A stretch of DNA of 64,000 bases, from assembly GCA_030267565.1 (NCBI GenBank), contig BRXU01000003.1:5369001-5433000 (forward strand), in the 5' to 3' direction. Below are positions 21,453 through 32,280 of this stretch, in pieces. The position numbers and the translations under genes were made by a program. A model generated the notes under the pieces. The model was not told where the DNA came from. It made no database searches and saw only the letters and a program-made list of their open reading frames with translations. Positions within the stretch are counted from its first letter, which is position 1. Each line of letters opens with the position of its first letter. Source of the DNA: Pleodorina starrii (lineage: Eukaryota; Chlorophyta; Chlorophyceae; Chlamydomonadales; Volvocaceae).

Positions 21453-23345
21453 GCCGGCGACGCGCCGACGTGGCGCCCTGGCCGCGGCAGCGGCAGGGGA
21501 GCCGTACGGCAGTACGGATGCGCTCCTGCGGCAGGAGCATGCGGTCCCTTTTGGTGGGAAGAGAGGGCATCTGCGGTGGTTGTTGGTTGGTAGTTGGCGG
21601 CGGTCAGTGGATGTCTGGTGCGGTGCATGTGCGGGCAGGGACAGGTCACAGGTGGCCCATGGGGTATTGCACAGTAGGGAGGCTTGGGGGGCTTAAATGT
21701 GTGGTGGGGCCAATGTTGAGCGAGAAGTCGCGGGCGCCCGGCCTTCGAAATGGCGCAGGGTGGTTTTGATACGGGTGTCGTGGCAGCAGGGCAGAGGCTG
21801 GCGGGCGGCAGCCCACACCGGTTGCTGTGCAGGCGGCAATGTGGGACGTGCCCACACTCAAACAGCACTGAAATGCACCAATCCTGGTTACATGGATGGC
21901 AGTTTTCCGGCGTATTCTGGTGGTCGTCATGCTGCATGCCAACACGCATGGGAAGATGAGAACCAAAGTCGGCCAAAGTCAGCTTGGCGGGTCGCTGAGG
22001 TGATCCGCACGTTGATGTGTGTGTCCCGCATGCGTCGAAAGCTGCAGTCAAAATCTGAAATATCAAAATGACCGGTATGCCCACCATCACACTACACGTG
22101 TGCTGAAAGCTACGGCAGTTGGGCAAGAGCTAAGCTGAGTGCTTCGGATTAGCAATCAGTTGTACGAGCAACAGTACGGCAGTGACCAGAAAGTACGACC
22201 ACCTCATTCGGGTACTGTCCATCAGCTTTCGTAAATCGTGATCGTGTCCTACCTCGCTTTCGACGCTGCGACCTCCACAAAACTATCCAGCTATCAGTAC
22301 CTGTTGCCTGTATTTACCCGCTAGCCACGTGGCTACATAACCACAAACCGAATCCAATAAGCACTGCCCTTCAGACGAAGCTCAGGAGCCCACCGGACAC
22401 TTAACACCACCCAGTCAAACAATCTCCTCGGCGAGGATCTCAAAGCGTACTAAAGTACGGGGCATACGAATACGACACGCGGATGTACAACCGACATCCC
22501 GATACCAGAACTGGGTGTGCGCTTCCTGACTTGCGCTCCTAGCCCACTCTTGTCCTGACAGTGCCCGCGCATGCCGCCCCGCGAATGACCCCCTGCAATG
22601 CTCCTGGAGCAGTAATCAGACGTCATGATTGATCAACATCCTGATTAGCACCATCCTACCATCAAGATGAGCACCTGAAGGGACAGACACGGATCCAAAA
22701 ATCCGACGTCCTTGGCTCGCGGTTGCGCGTCCCGCTCTTCACTGCTGCCCTCTCCCGCCTCCCTTAGTCACCTGAGCTACTTCGGACCGTTGTGGACCGT
22801 TGCCGGCGGAGCAGCCGCACATCGCCGCTCACGGGGGCGGGGGTCAAACGGAGGGGTAGTGAAGCGGAAGCCGCGTAGGCGTGTTCCTGCTGCTGACCTG
22901 TGTGGCATCCTCCTGCTGCGAACAATCCTCTCATGGCAGCTGATGCCATCATGCACACGACTGTCCCTGCCTCATAACACCATACACATCCTGCAAAGAC
23001 CCGATGGACAAATTCCTGGACCATTGAGGAAGGAAGAATCAGTGAGGGGTGCGGGACCCCCTGGCCTCTTTAGGGAGGGCCCGTCCCCTCCCGTCCCGCG
23101 TCCCCTCCTGCTGGCTGCATGCGTTGACCGCATGCCGACTGGTCCTTGACTCGCAGACGTCGGACCGCTGCTTGTTTCTCCGCTGGTGGGAGAACTGAAG
23201 TGTCGCACACCGGAGGTCAACCAGTGTGGTTACCTCATTGAATCCAAGGTGTAATACGATACACCTGCGGCCTTCTGTGCCCCAGTTCCCTGCGGGTCGG
23301 GGCTGCGCCGCAGACCCAAGGGGCGTTTACGGCAGCTTCCCGCGC
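21453..23345. other. 3' regions of two convergent genes, no recognised gene
   Basis: Between the stop of the ubiquitin-like gene (+) and the stop of the short pseudo-exonuclease paralogue (-). Base composition becomes AT-richer after about 21.9 kb. TTACA at about 21886-21890 reads TGTAA on the minus strand, the green-algal polyadenylation signal, but it is about 1.45 kb beyond the minus-strand stop, so the link is weak. Confidence 0.4.
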
Positions 23346-26300
23346 TCAGTGCCTTGCGGTCGCCAGGACCGACTCCACTGCGGTCGCTGCCGCCGCCATA
23401 GCGACCCACGGGACGGCCTCGTTCGTGAGCGCCTCCCACAGCTCCGGCAGGTGCCTCGCCGCCGCCACCAGCGCCGTCTCGTGGCCAGCCGGGTTGCTGA
23501 GGACCCACGGGTCGGTTGGTCGGTCGGTTGCGGTGGGCCGCAACAACGACCACACAAAGGGGAAGCACAGCAGCGGCACACAAACGGGCAGGGACAGGGA
23601 CAGCAACTGAAATCTGCGTCCGCCTGGCCATTGCAGTAAACTGGATTGAAAGGTCCCCCAACAACGAGGCGGTGACCTCGCCCCGCCTGCCTCTGTTGCC
23701 ATTTCTTGCGTGCGTGACAAGAAGAAGAATGACGGCCGGCACTTCGCTGCGGCTCATCTCTCCTCCCTCCTGCTCCCCCTGCTCCCCCTGCTCCCCCGCC
23801 CGGCCTCTCTGCCTCTCACCTCGCCCACTCGCGCGCCCCAAACACCTCCTCCCGCAGCGCCGCCATGTGCCGCCCGACCAGCGCCCCCATCAGCTCCGGT
23901 CGCTCCGCCCACAGCCCCGTGCCCGCCAGCGCGTCGCGCAGACCGCCCACGTGCGCACTCAGTCGGGCGACTGCCACCGCCGCCAGTGATCCCAGGGGGG
24001 CCTGTCGCCCGCCGCCCGCAGCCGTCGCCGCCGGCGGCGGCAGGGCCGGCAGCGGCGGCAGCATGGCGACCAGGGCTTGGAGCAGGATGCGGGTGTCCAG
24101 CAGTGGGGCAACCGCGGAGGCGCCGCAGCTCGCTGCAACGGCGGCGATCTGCGGACGGATGGGCGGATGTATGGATGGGCGCGGGGACAGGGGCGGGGGC
24201 GGCGGGAGAGTGGGTTCTTCCCCGCAGGCGATGGACCGATGGCTAGTGGGACGGGAGGTTGACCGAAAGCACGACGGACGCACAAAAGGAACGCGCCGCC
24301 GCCCGCCCGCCCGCCCCCGCCCCGCCCCGTCTACCTCTTACCTGCGCACAGCCATGCACAACCTTGACCACGCCCGGATTCTCCAGGATATCCCGCAGCA
24401 TCGTCGTCGCCGCTGCCGCAGCAGCAGCTGCGACATCGCCGTCGTCGTTCTTCTCCACTTGGGAGCCGACGGACAGTGCCGTGCAATCAATCAGGTATGT
24501 GACGGCGGGCCAGCCTGGCGTTGCGGCGCCGTACTGATCCACGCTAGCCGCGGCCGCGGCCGGCGCATACACCGCCGCCATCTCCGCTCTGCCGGCACCG
24601 CCGCCGCTGCAATGCACCGCGAGGCCCACTTGACCTGCTGCACAGCAGTGCTGAACCAGGGATTCGAACTCGGGTGTCATGCGCACCCAATGCACGACAG
24701 GCTCCACCAAGGCTGACGGCGCCTGCTGCTGATAGTGAGACTGCTGCTGCTGCTGCGCTTGTTCCTGCGACAGCTGTTCTTGTTGCTGCCATTGTGATTG
24801 CGGTTGCAATTGCGGTTGCAGCAGTGGCGCGCTGTTCACGGCTTCTCCAGGGACCCACAGAGACCCACTATTGCCATGGTGGTCATTGCCGCCAGGCGGG
24901 TCGCCATTCGCAGCCATCGGATGCTCCGAAGCCGCCGTCGCAATCGCCTCCTCGGTGCCGTACGGCTGAGCCGACTGGAAAGCCACGGGCACGGGCACCG
25001 GCACGGGCACCGGCTTCATCCCCACCGCCCCTGCGGATACCTCCGCAGACGGAGGCGGGGATTCGGGCGCGGCGACGGGCGGGGGTTGCGAGAACCCCAG
25101 TAGCGAAACAGGGTCGAGGCCGAGGGGCCTCCCACCTGAGGAAAACCCTTGGGCGCCGGTGCCGGTGGTGTAGTGCGGCGCTGGCGCTGCTGACGGCGGG
25201 GGACGAGATGTCGGATGTACCGACCCGTGGGTCATTGCGGCTGCGCCCGACGACGAACCCACAGCCGCCCTTGGCAAACCCAGCTCCTGGGTCTCCTCTC
25301 GGGGGAACTCGCGCAGCAAGGCGTCCAGTCTGAGCCGAAGGCAGCCCTCCTGCAGGCAGGAAAAGGACGGGCGGGCGGGGGGGGGGGCGGGCAGGCGGAC
25401 GTGTTGCTCGTGTGTGGTGAGGCAGGTTGGGTACCACCCGGCGTCCCGGCCCGTCACTCCCCCCGTTTCCCAACAGGCCTCTGCCCCCCTAGCGCTTTCC
25501 TCCTAACGTCGAGCTTCCATCAGTAATACTTCAAAACCCACGGCGGCAAGTCCCTCCCTGGATTGGCACCCCGAAAGCACTCGTACATACACACACACGC
25601 ACACGCGCACTTCCCCACGCCCCCGTGCACACCGCCCCGCCCCGCCCCCCGCCCCGCACCTCACCCCCGTAAATCGCACGTACAACAGGTGGCCGCCCTC
25701 GGCGCTCTCATCCAGCTTCAACATGAGACGCCCGCCGGCGCCGGTGCCGCTGCGCACCGCCGAGTACGCCAGCGCCTCGCGCTTTATCAGCTCGTTGCCC
25801 ATGGGCCCCGAGCCCATCGAGTGCAGCCCGGCGGCGGTGTGCGCGGTCGCCAGCACGCGTGCCGCCGCGCGCTTGAGCCGCTGCAGCGGCGCGCCGCCGG
25901 GCCAGGCGGCCGCTATGGCGACCGCCAAGCCGGCGGCGGCGGCGCGGCGCAGCGCCGGCACGACCAACTGCACGCAGTCGACGTAGCCCGCCGTCGCCGC
26001 CGCCGCCGCTGCGGCGGCGGCGGCGCCGCTGTTGGCTGTTGGCTTGTTGGCACCGTTGTTGGCACCGTTGTTGTTGGGGTTTAAGGTTATGCGTGTGGCT
26101 CTGAAGGCGCCGGCGCTGGCGGGGTGCTCCAGGAAGGTGCGGAAGGCGGTGGCGGACATCAGTTGCCGGTGCGCCGCTGCGGCCTGAGAAAGGCAGGCAG
26201 GCAGGTAGGCAGGTAGGTAGGCCGCCAGGGGCCGGGGTGTCACAAAGGATACCCCACCGTGGCGCGGCGGGAGCGGGGCGGGGAGCAGGAACGGACCGGG

Positions 26301-27426
26301 TTGGGTCTGAGGGGAAGTCCATTCCGCCTCCATTCAGCCTTCCTCCCTCCCTCCCTCCCTCCCTCCCTCCAAACTCGAAACAGGGTCTCCGACCCAGATC
26401 GCACTTTGGATGCGGCCACCAGCTGCGCCAGCTGACGGTACGGCACCGTGTACGGCGGCAGCCCCTCGTCGCCGTCAGGTCCTGCCGCGCTCAGCCGCTG
26501 CACCAACACGCGCCTCAGCTCGCTGGCGACCGACGGACCCGGATACGCCCGCAGACCCAACTCCTCGATAGACAGCGCCGCGTCGCCCGCGACCGCCTCA
26601 AAAGCCGCGTCGCCGCCGCCGGCGGCGCCGGCGCCGCTGCCTCCCGCCACCACATCATACGACGTAACGCGTGGCAGCAGCGGCGGCGGCGGCCCTGCAG
26701 CCCGCCGCGCGGCGTCGGCGTCGTCACCGTAGCGCCGGGCGCCGCCGTCGGTGTCCGATGGCGTCCGCGGACCCACGGGACTGTCCGAGTGCCATTTGAG
26801 GAGCGCCGCCAGATCAAGCACGATGCAGATGTCACTGTCGTGGCGGCTGCAGTACAGGAAGGTTCCCCCAGAGACGTCCTCGGGGCTCGGATGGGCGGCG
26901 TGGAAGCCAGGGCCGTGGGCCAGCAGCTGGCCAAAGCGCAGGGTGCCGTCCGGCGGTTGGCAGAGTCCGCTGGCTTCGGCCACCAGGCGGGGAGACTTGG
27001 CGCGGAGGGAGCTGCTCAAGCGCGCCTGGGGGACAGAGAAATTTGCGGCCGTTGGGCGGGCAGGTGGGATTGGATTCAGTCAGGAGGGTTTGCGAGGATT
27101 TTGGGCGGGGGGTTGAGGGGGGAATGGGTGGTATGGGGCAACACGGGAGGAGCGGCGCTGCAGGAGGTTTGCTTGGTGAGCTTGGAGATCGCCACGCCGT
27201 CGGGGACGATTGCAACCTCTTTATGGTCTGTTTGTTTAGCGGATTGGTAAAGTTGGCAGGCGTCAGGCGCGCCTTCGCACTGGTGCCCGCGCTTTACACG
27301 AGTATCTTGCGCATCGGGCAACCCACCCCAAGCGAACTGTAAGGTCCGAAGGGCCCATCCCTGACGGACGCCAGCTCCAGTGCAATGCGGCGCCTGATAC
27401 GTGCCAGGATAGTGCTTCCAGGCCAT
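23346..27426 (-). CDS. Multi-winged-helix pseudo-exonuclease, short paralogue
   Basis: Six exons on the minus strand, 27426-27145, 27025-26405, 26183-25665, 25349-24342, 24148-23820 and 23496-23346, join in phase 0,0,0,0,2 to give about 969 residues. The N-terminus has three repeats ending in hairpins such as GTFLYCSRHDSDICIVLDLAAL and LLYVRFTGEGCLRLRLDALL. The linker again has Gln-rich and (VP)n tracts. The RNase D-like end reads VGLAVHCSGG, LENPGVVKVVHGCAQ, SAHVGGLRDALAGTGLWAERPEL and AAARHLPELWEAL. The last two intron positions and phases match the long paralogue exactly, and blocks such as SAHVGGLRDALAGTGLWAERPEL are identical, so these are true paralogues. Catalytic acids are absent here too, and the RPLS motif before AAARHLPEL is also lost. 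The first exon (ISKL motif kept) is the least certain; the gene could start elsewhere. Confidence 0.72.
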
Positions 27427-29297
27427 GCGGCGACAACTGCGGCAGCCGCAAGGTGTTCCATTGGACTGACGAAAGAGTCGTCCCCTGTTCAGCCAGCGCT
27501 CTACTTTTCGTTTGGGCTATTGTTCAATTGTAGAGATAGAAAATATGTAAGGGGCTTGGGGAAAGCGGAGGTGCGGCATTGCCTATCCACTCCGCTTCGC
27601 TCGGCGAAAATCAAACCATCCTAGTCAAGGAACAACAGGTAAAGGCCTCCAAGCTGCAAGATCATGCATCTGGTGCACAGATCCGTGCAGCATCGCCGGC
27701 CTGACCCGTGACCCCGCCTAATACCAACGCCCTCGTCACCCTACTCGCGTTCATGAATGCCCATCTAACATTATGCTTTGACAGTGAGAGCACGCAAGCT
27801 TGCTTGCTATCTGTCTGTTACAAAATGTCGTTCCAACTGGGAAACGGCCCAAATGGCGGGAACTAAAACAACCGCAAACCGAATTTATTGGAATTGTAAC
27901 TTGGAATTACATGCGGCTGTCTCTTCCATTAAGAACTTTTGCTTATCTGATATGAAAGGAAGCTCACGCAGCGGGTCGCCGTGTCGTCCCTCCCCAGTTT
28001 ATCAGCCTGTCAGATCGCCTCGGTGATTTGTCATCCTCTACCCTACCCGCCATCCCTTCCTCCCTCCACTCAGCAACGCCCAGGACCAAGCCCCTCCCTC
28101 CATCCACGCAGACTCTCCGAACCCCCTGGCAGGGTGCGTTCGGTGCGTTCGGGGTGCTCGCCCCTTCTCGGGGTTATTAGTTCGGTGCACACTCTGACTC
28201 AGAACTTCTGATGCGGCTGCTGGGCAGCGTGCGTGTCACGCTGATGCGGTTGCTGGGTATGTAAGTACCAAATTTATTTCAGGTTCCAAGTAAGAGCGGG
28301 GGCGTCCATGGAAGCCGGGATTGGGGGGGCCTAGGGGGGCCATGATGCGATTGCGGTTAAGCATCTACGTAGTTTGTAGCAGTTTGTAGGACTGAACATG
28401 GCGGAAGGCTTAAGGCTCTGCGGGTACTGCGGGCAGTCCATGACTCCATGTATCGATGTACCGTATCTGGTAAACGTAACCCAGGATGACGGGCGAGTAT
28501 GTATGCCGAGGCTGACCATGGCAACGGACGGCCGTTTTCGGAGCGGTCTGGGAGCTAATCAGATGGATAAACGTTACAGTCCACCGACTCCAATATCGCA
28601 GCTCGCTCAAGGCACACAGCGAGAGAAACGGAGAAAGGGAGAAACGAAGAAGACTAATCGACCAAGAGCTGTCGCAAGTGAGCAAACCTCACCGCGTTAC
28701 CGGTAATCCGCTCAGACCAGCAGCTTGGAGGCCGCACCCCCGCAGCTTCAAGGGGCTCGACCACAGCCTCCGACAGCTGACCAATGACGCACGGCTCTCA
28801 AACAACCGTGATGCCGTACCAACAGCCATGACGCACTCTTACCGTACAACCGTAGTACTATGCCACTGCCCTACCATGCCGGGCCATTCTAGAGAAAAAA
28901 AGAGCCTGTTAATCAACACGAAGAAAGGCGCAACCACGCAAGATCCTGCGCCCACTTCCATGCAACCATTTAAATTTATTCAGAAACGCATCGGTAAATT
29001 GTTGGGGTGTTATTTCACGTACTCTCAGGTATTTGAGGAAGCGCGATGCAACTTCAAGCACAGCTGCCGTTGGCTCGGTCGCGGGTGCCCGGCGCCTTAC
29101 TTGCTTCGCGGTGCGCTTCCGCAGCAACGTCAGGCATGCGAGCCCCGCAGGTCCAGAGGAATGGTAATGGAGCCCCTAAAGACACACACAGCACCTGTAA
29201 ACAAAATGTGGTGCGGAAAATAAAGCACACGCCGCCGGAAGGGAAAGGAAGCACGAGCGAGCGCGATGCCCCAGTCTGCCAGTCACGCTCAAGCACG
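27427..29297. other. Intergenic, AT-richer, no recognised gene
   Basis: Upstream of the short pseudo-exonuclease paralogue. No exon with family similarity was found on either strand. Confidence 0.5.
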
Positions 29298-30159
29298 CCC
29301 TACGCGAGCCGAGGCCTATCTGCTACGTATCAGATCGGCCTGCTACGTTGGCAGAAGCCTAGCAGGGGGGCCCTGCTAGGGCAGTTTTGCCTGCTAGGGC
29401 CTGCTAGGCCTGCTATTATCCTGCTAACCTGCTAGGCATGATCGTAGCAACCCTAGCTGCTAGGCTAGCAGATACGTCGCAGCTAGCATCTTAGCTGCTA
29501 ACCGCCTGTGAAGCGTTGCTAAGCTCCTGCCACGCCTTCTGCTATGCATGTGCTGTGCCGTAGCTGTTTTCCAAGTCACCTGTGATTACTTATTTTAATT
29601 GGTAAATTTGTGCAGTAGTACGCTTGCAGTGTCCAAGTTGCTGGCCCAGGAGCGGTCGTTTAACTAAATACCCGGAAGGCGGGCGGCTCAGTTTCGAGGG
29701 GCAGAAACTTTCATGTGTTCCGTTAATAATGCTCCAACGTACGGCTTCTTACTCGGCATGTTTCAATCGTGGGACACGTTCGACGAGCGTTCATCAAAGT
29801 TCCAGACCTACGCAAAAATGCTCCTGGAAATTACATAAATGTAACAACTTACACGCGCCCTGATCGGATTTAGTCTGGACGATGACTTGACAGAGCCGAA
29901 AGAGCTAGCTGATTTCCTAGCCCTATTGGCAGGCCCTGTAACAATTGCTTGGCAGTACTACATCTGGCCGTATCAGCTAACCAGATCTGCTAGGCTAGCA
30001 GGTCTATCAGACAGGTCTAGCAGGTTAGCAGACACGGACGGGTAGCAGATGCCTGATAGGCATTTGCTAGCTATCTGCTAACATGCTGCTAGGCACCACC
30101 TGCTACGTAGCTGCTACCCGACCTGCTACCCTAGCAGATAGGCCCCGGCTCGCGTAGGG
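29298..30159. mobile_element. Non-autonomous DNA transposon with 30-bp TIRs and subterminal CTGCTA repeats
   Basis: The left end begins CCCTACGCGAGCCGAGGC and the right end is its inverse (about 28 of 30 positions match). The element is flanked by ACG on both sides (29295-29297 and 30160-30162), a likely 3-bp target duplication. Both subterminal zones, about 29320-29510 and 29970-30140, are packed with CTGCTA / TAGCAG motifs in both orientations, as found in CACTA-like elements, where they bind transposase. There is no transposase frame inside, so it would need an enzyme supplied from elsewhere. Class assignment (CACTA/EnSpm-like) is inferred from 3-bp duplication plus subterminal repeats. 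Confidence 0.75.
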
Positions 30160-30982
30160 ACGCAACGCACCGCTCGCGGAAATGATGACCGTCCTGCGCG
30201 CCCATGCCGCTTCCAAAACTCCCAGGCCTGCGCTCAACTTCGGAGCACGTCCAACGTTCCAAGTACCGCGACTGATAAGCATACAGGACAAGCGCAGGCG
30301 TGTGCGCGTGCGCGAGCTCTATCTCGCATCCGCGGCATGGGCGGGAAGGCAGGCATCAAGCAAGCCAAAGGACAATGCAGGACTGTGGAGGACGTGGGAC
30401 TTGTGACACACATACGACGGACGGTCACCGACGAGCCAGGGGCAAAAGTCGAAAGGTGGCAAAAAACAAAGTTGGCGTGTATGATCGGCACAGCCAAACC
30501 TCAACTCGCACCGCTGCTGCCAGCCAGCCTACCACTGGTGATGGCGAAAGGCCGGCGGGGAATTATTCGCAGCCGGTGAGTAAGCGCGCCCGTGACTCCT
30601 CCGCCGCCAGCGCAGATCGCCCCCAAAAGCAACATGTCAACTATGCAACCCAAATCAACAAACCAGCCCGGCCAGACCGGCCAGACCAGCATGTCGCACG
30701 TAATGCCACGGACTTGTACGAACTATCCTTTACGCACGCGTCACACACACACACACCCCTCTGCACGACGGACTGGAAACGGGGCCGGCCTGTTCATGGT
30801 ACGGCACATGCCGTACATGACACCAAAGAGCCCCTCGCCCGTACGATCGTGGATGTGTCAAGAGTCTGTAGCGCACACGGGCCACTGGCGGCGGCGTACG
30901 AATGCACGCTGGTCGAGGACTCGCGGTGCGATGGCAGCGGCATGGATGACCTAGATGACCAACTGTTCCCTTCCCCCCCTCT

Positions 30983-32110
30983 TAGACCCCACACGGCACT
31001 GGCCGTGCGCACGACCCATCATCATAATCATTATCATCATCACTATCAGCTTCATCGTCAGCAGCAGCGGCAGCAGCAGCAGCAGCAGCATGCACAAGCC
31101 AAACCGTACGCACCTCACCTCCTCACGCCCCGCAGGCAGGGCAGGTCGCCGGGCCTAAAACCGCAATCAGCTCCCGGTCCCCGCCCACGGCTCCCCTCAC
31201 CCGAAAAAGATCATCACGAGAGGACAGACAGAGGCAAGTGGCCCCCCTTTCTTTTTTCTCCAAAATCTTGTAGCAGGCCAGATCAGCCTTCATACCGTTC
31301 CAACCATCGCATGTGGAGGCAAACGAGCAGCCCCTGGCCAATGGCAGTATCCGTCGACCCTCGTCGATTCAGAGCCGGGTGCTCACCCTTCCCTTGCCCC
31401 TGTACACCACCCACCAAGCCACCATACCTGCAGTTAGCATATCCCTTAATAACTCAACTTACGTCACAGCCTCCTGGTAACACCCGTCCCTGCCCTCCAG
31501 CTCAGAGGAACTTCCCGAAACAAGCGCATCCCACCGCATTACGCACAACTCAGCGCTCTCGATGCCGGTGACCCAGCCAATAGCGCCATCGATCTTCCGT
31601 CGGTTCTCACCCTAGTACCCCGCACGGCACTGGCCACGCACACGACCCATCGTAATATATCAGCAAAAAAGCGCGCAGAAGCAACTCCTTCCGCACCTCA
31701 TCAAGTGGGCGGGGCACGTCACAGTGCTCCCCTCGCAGGCCTCCTCCCGAGTCCTGACCCTCCTTGAAACGAAATCCCACGACTGCCCTCCAACGAAAAA
31801 AGATCATGTAACGGAGGCACGCAAGTGACCAAAATCTTCTCTCTCTTCTTCCAAAATCTTGTACCAGGCCAGATCAGCCTTCACACCGTTCCGGCCATCG
31901 CATGTGGAGGCAGACGAACAGCCCCTTTGCCGATGGCACAATCCGTCGACCCTCGTCGACTCAGGGCGGGTTGCGTGCGTCCCTTCCCCTGCCCATGTAC
32001 ACCACCCACCATACCCACATATGTATCCCTGTCACGCATCACACGGAGCCCCCTGAGAACACCCTGCCCGGCACCTCCAGCTCAAAAATAAATCCCTGAA
32101 GCCAGCGCTT
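30983..32110. repeat. Diverged direct duplication of a ~550-bp segment
   Basis: Segment 30983-31530 and segment 31611-32110 share collinear blocks: CACGGCACTGGCC...CACGACCCATC, AAAAAGATCAT, CCAAAATCTTGTA-CAGGCCAGATCAGCC, CATCGCATGTGGAGGCA, ATCCGTCGACCCTCGTCGA, and TGTACACCACCCACCA. The copies differ by many substitutions and small gaps, so the duplication is old. The first copy also holds a CAG/CAT-rich insertion near 31018-31092. No coding function is evident. Confidence 0.75.
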
Positions 32111-32280
32111 CTTGCAGCGCGAATCAAAACTGGTGCGCCTCAAGATGGATTCGTTGATACGTGGCCTTGACGCCTAACCTGACATACGGGTACATCTCGA
32201 CGCAGCTTCGCGACGCTACCCTCCAGCGCCACACCTATTTCGGCGAATCTTCATTCACAATCACACGCAATGACAGTCAA

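Noticed and set aside
30300..31571. A 423-codon open frame on the plus strand
   Set aside because: Low-complexity His/Gln/Pro sequence lying across a diverged non-coding duplication; the second copy does not keep the frame.
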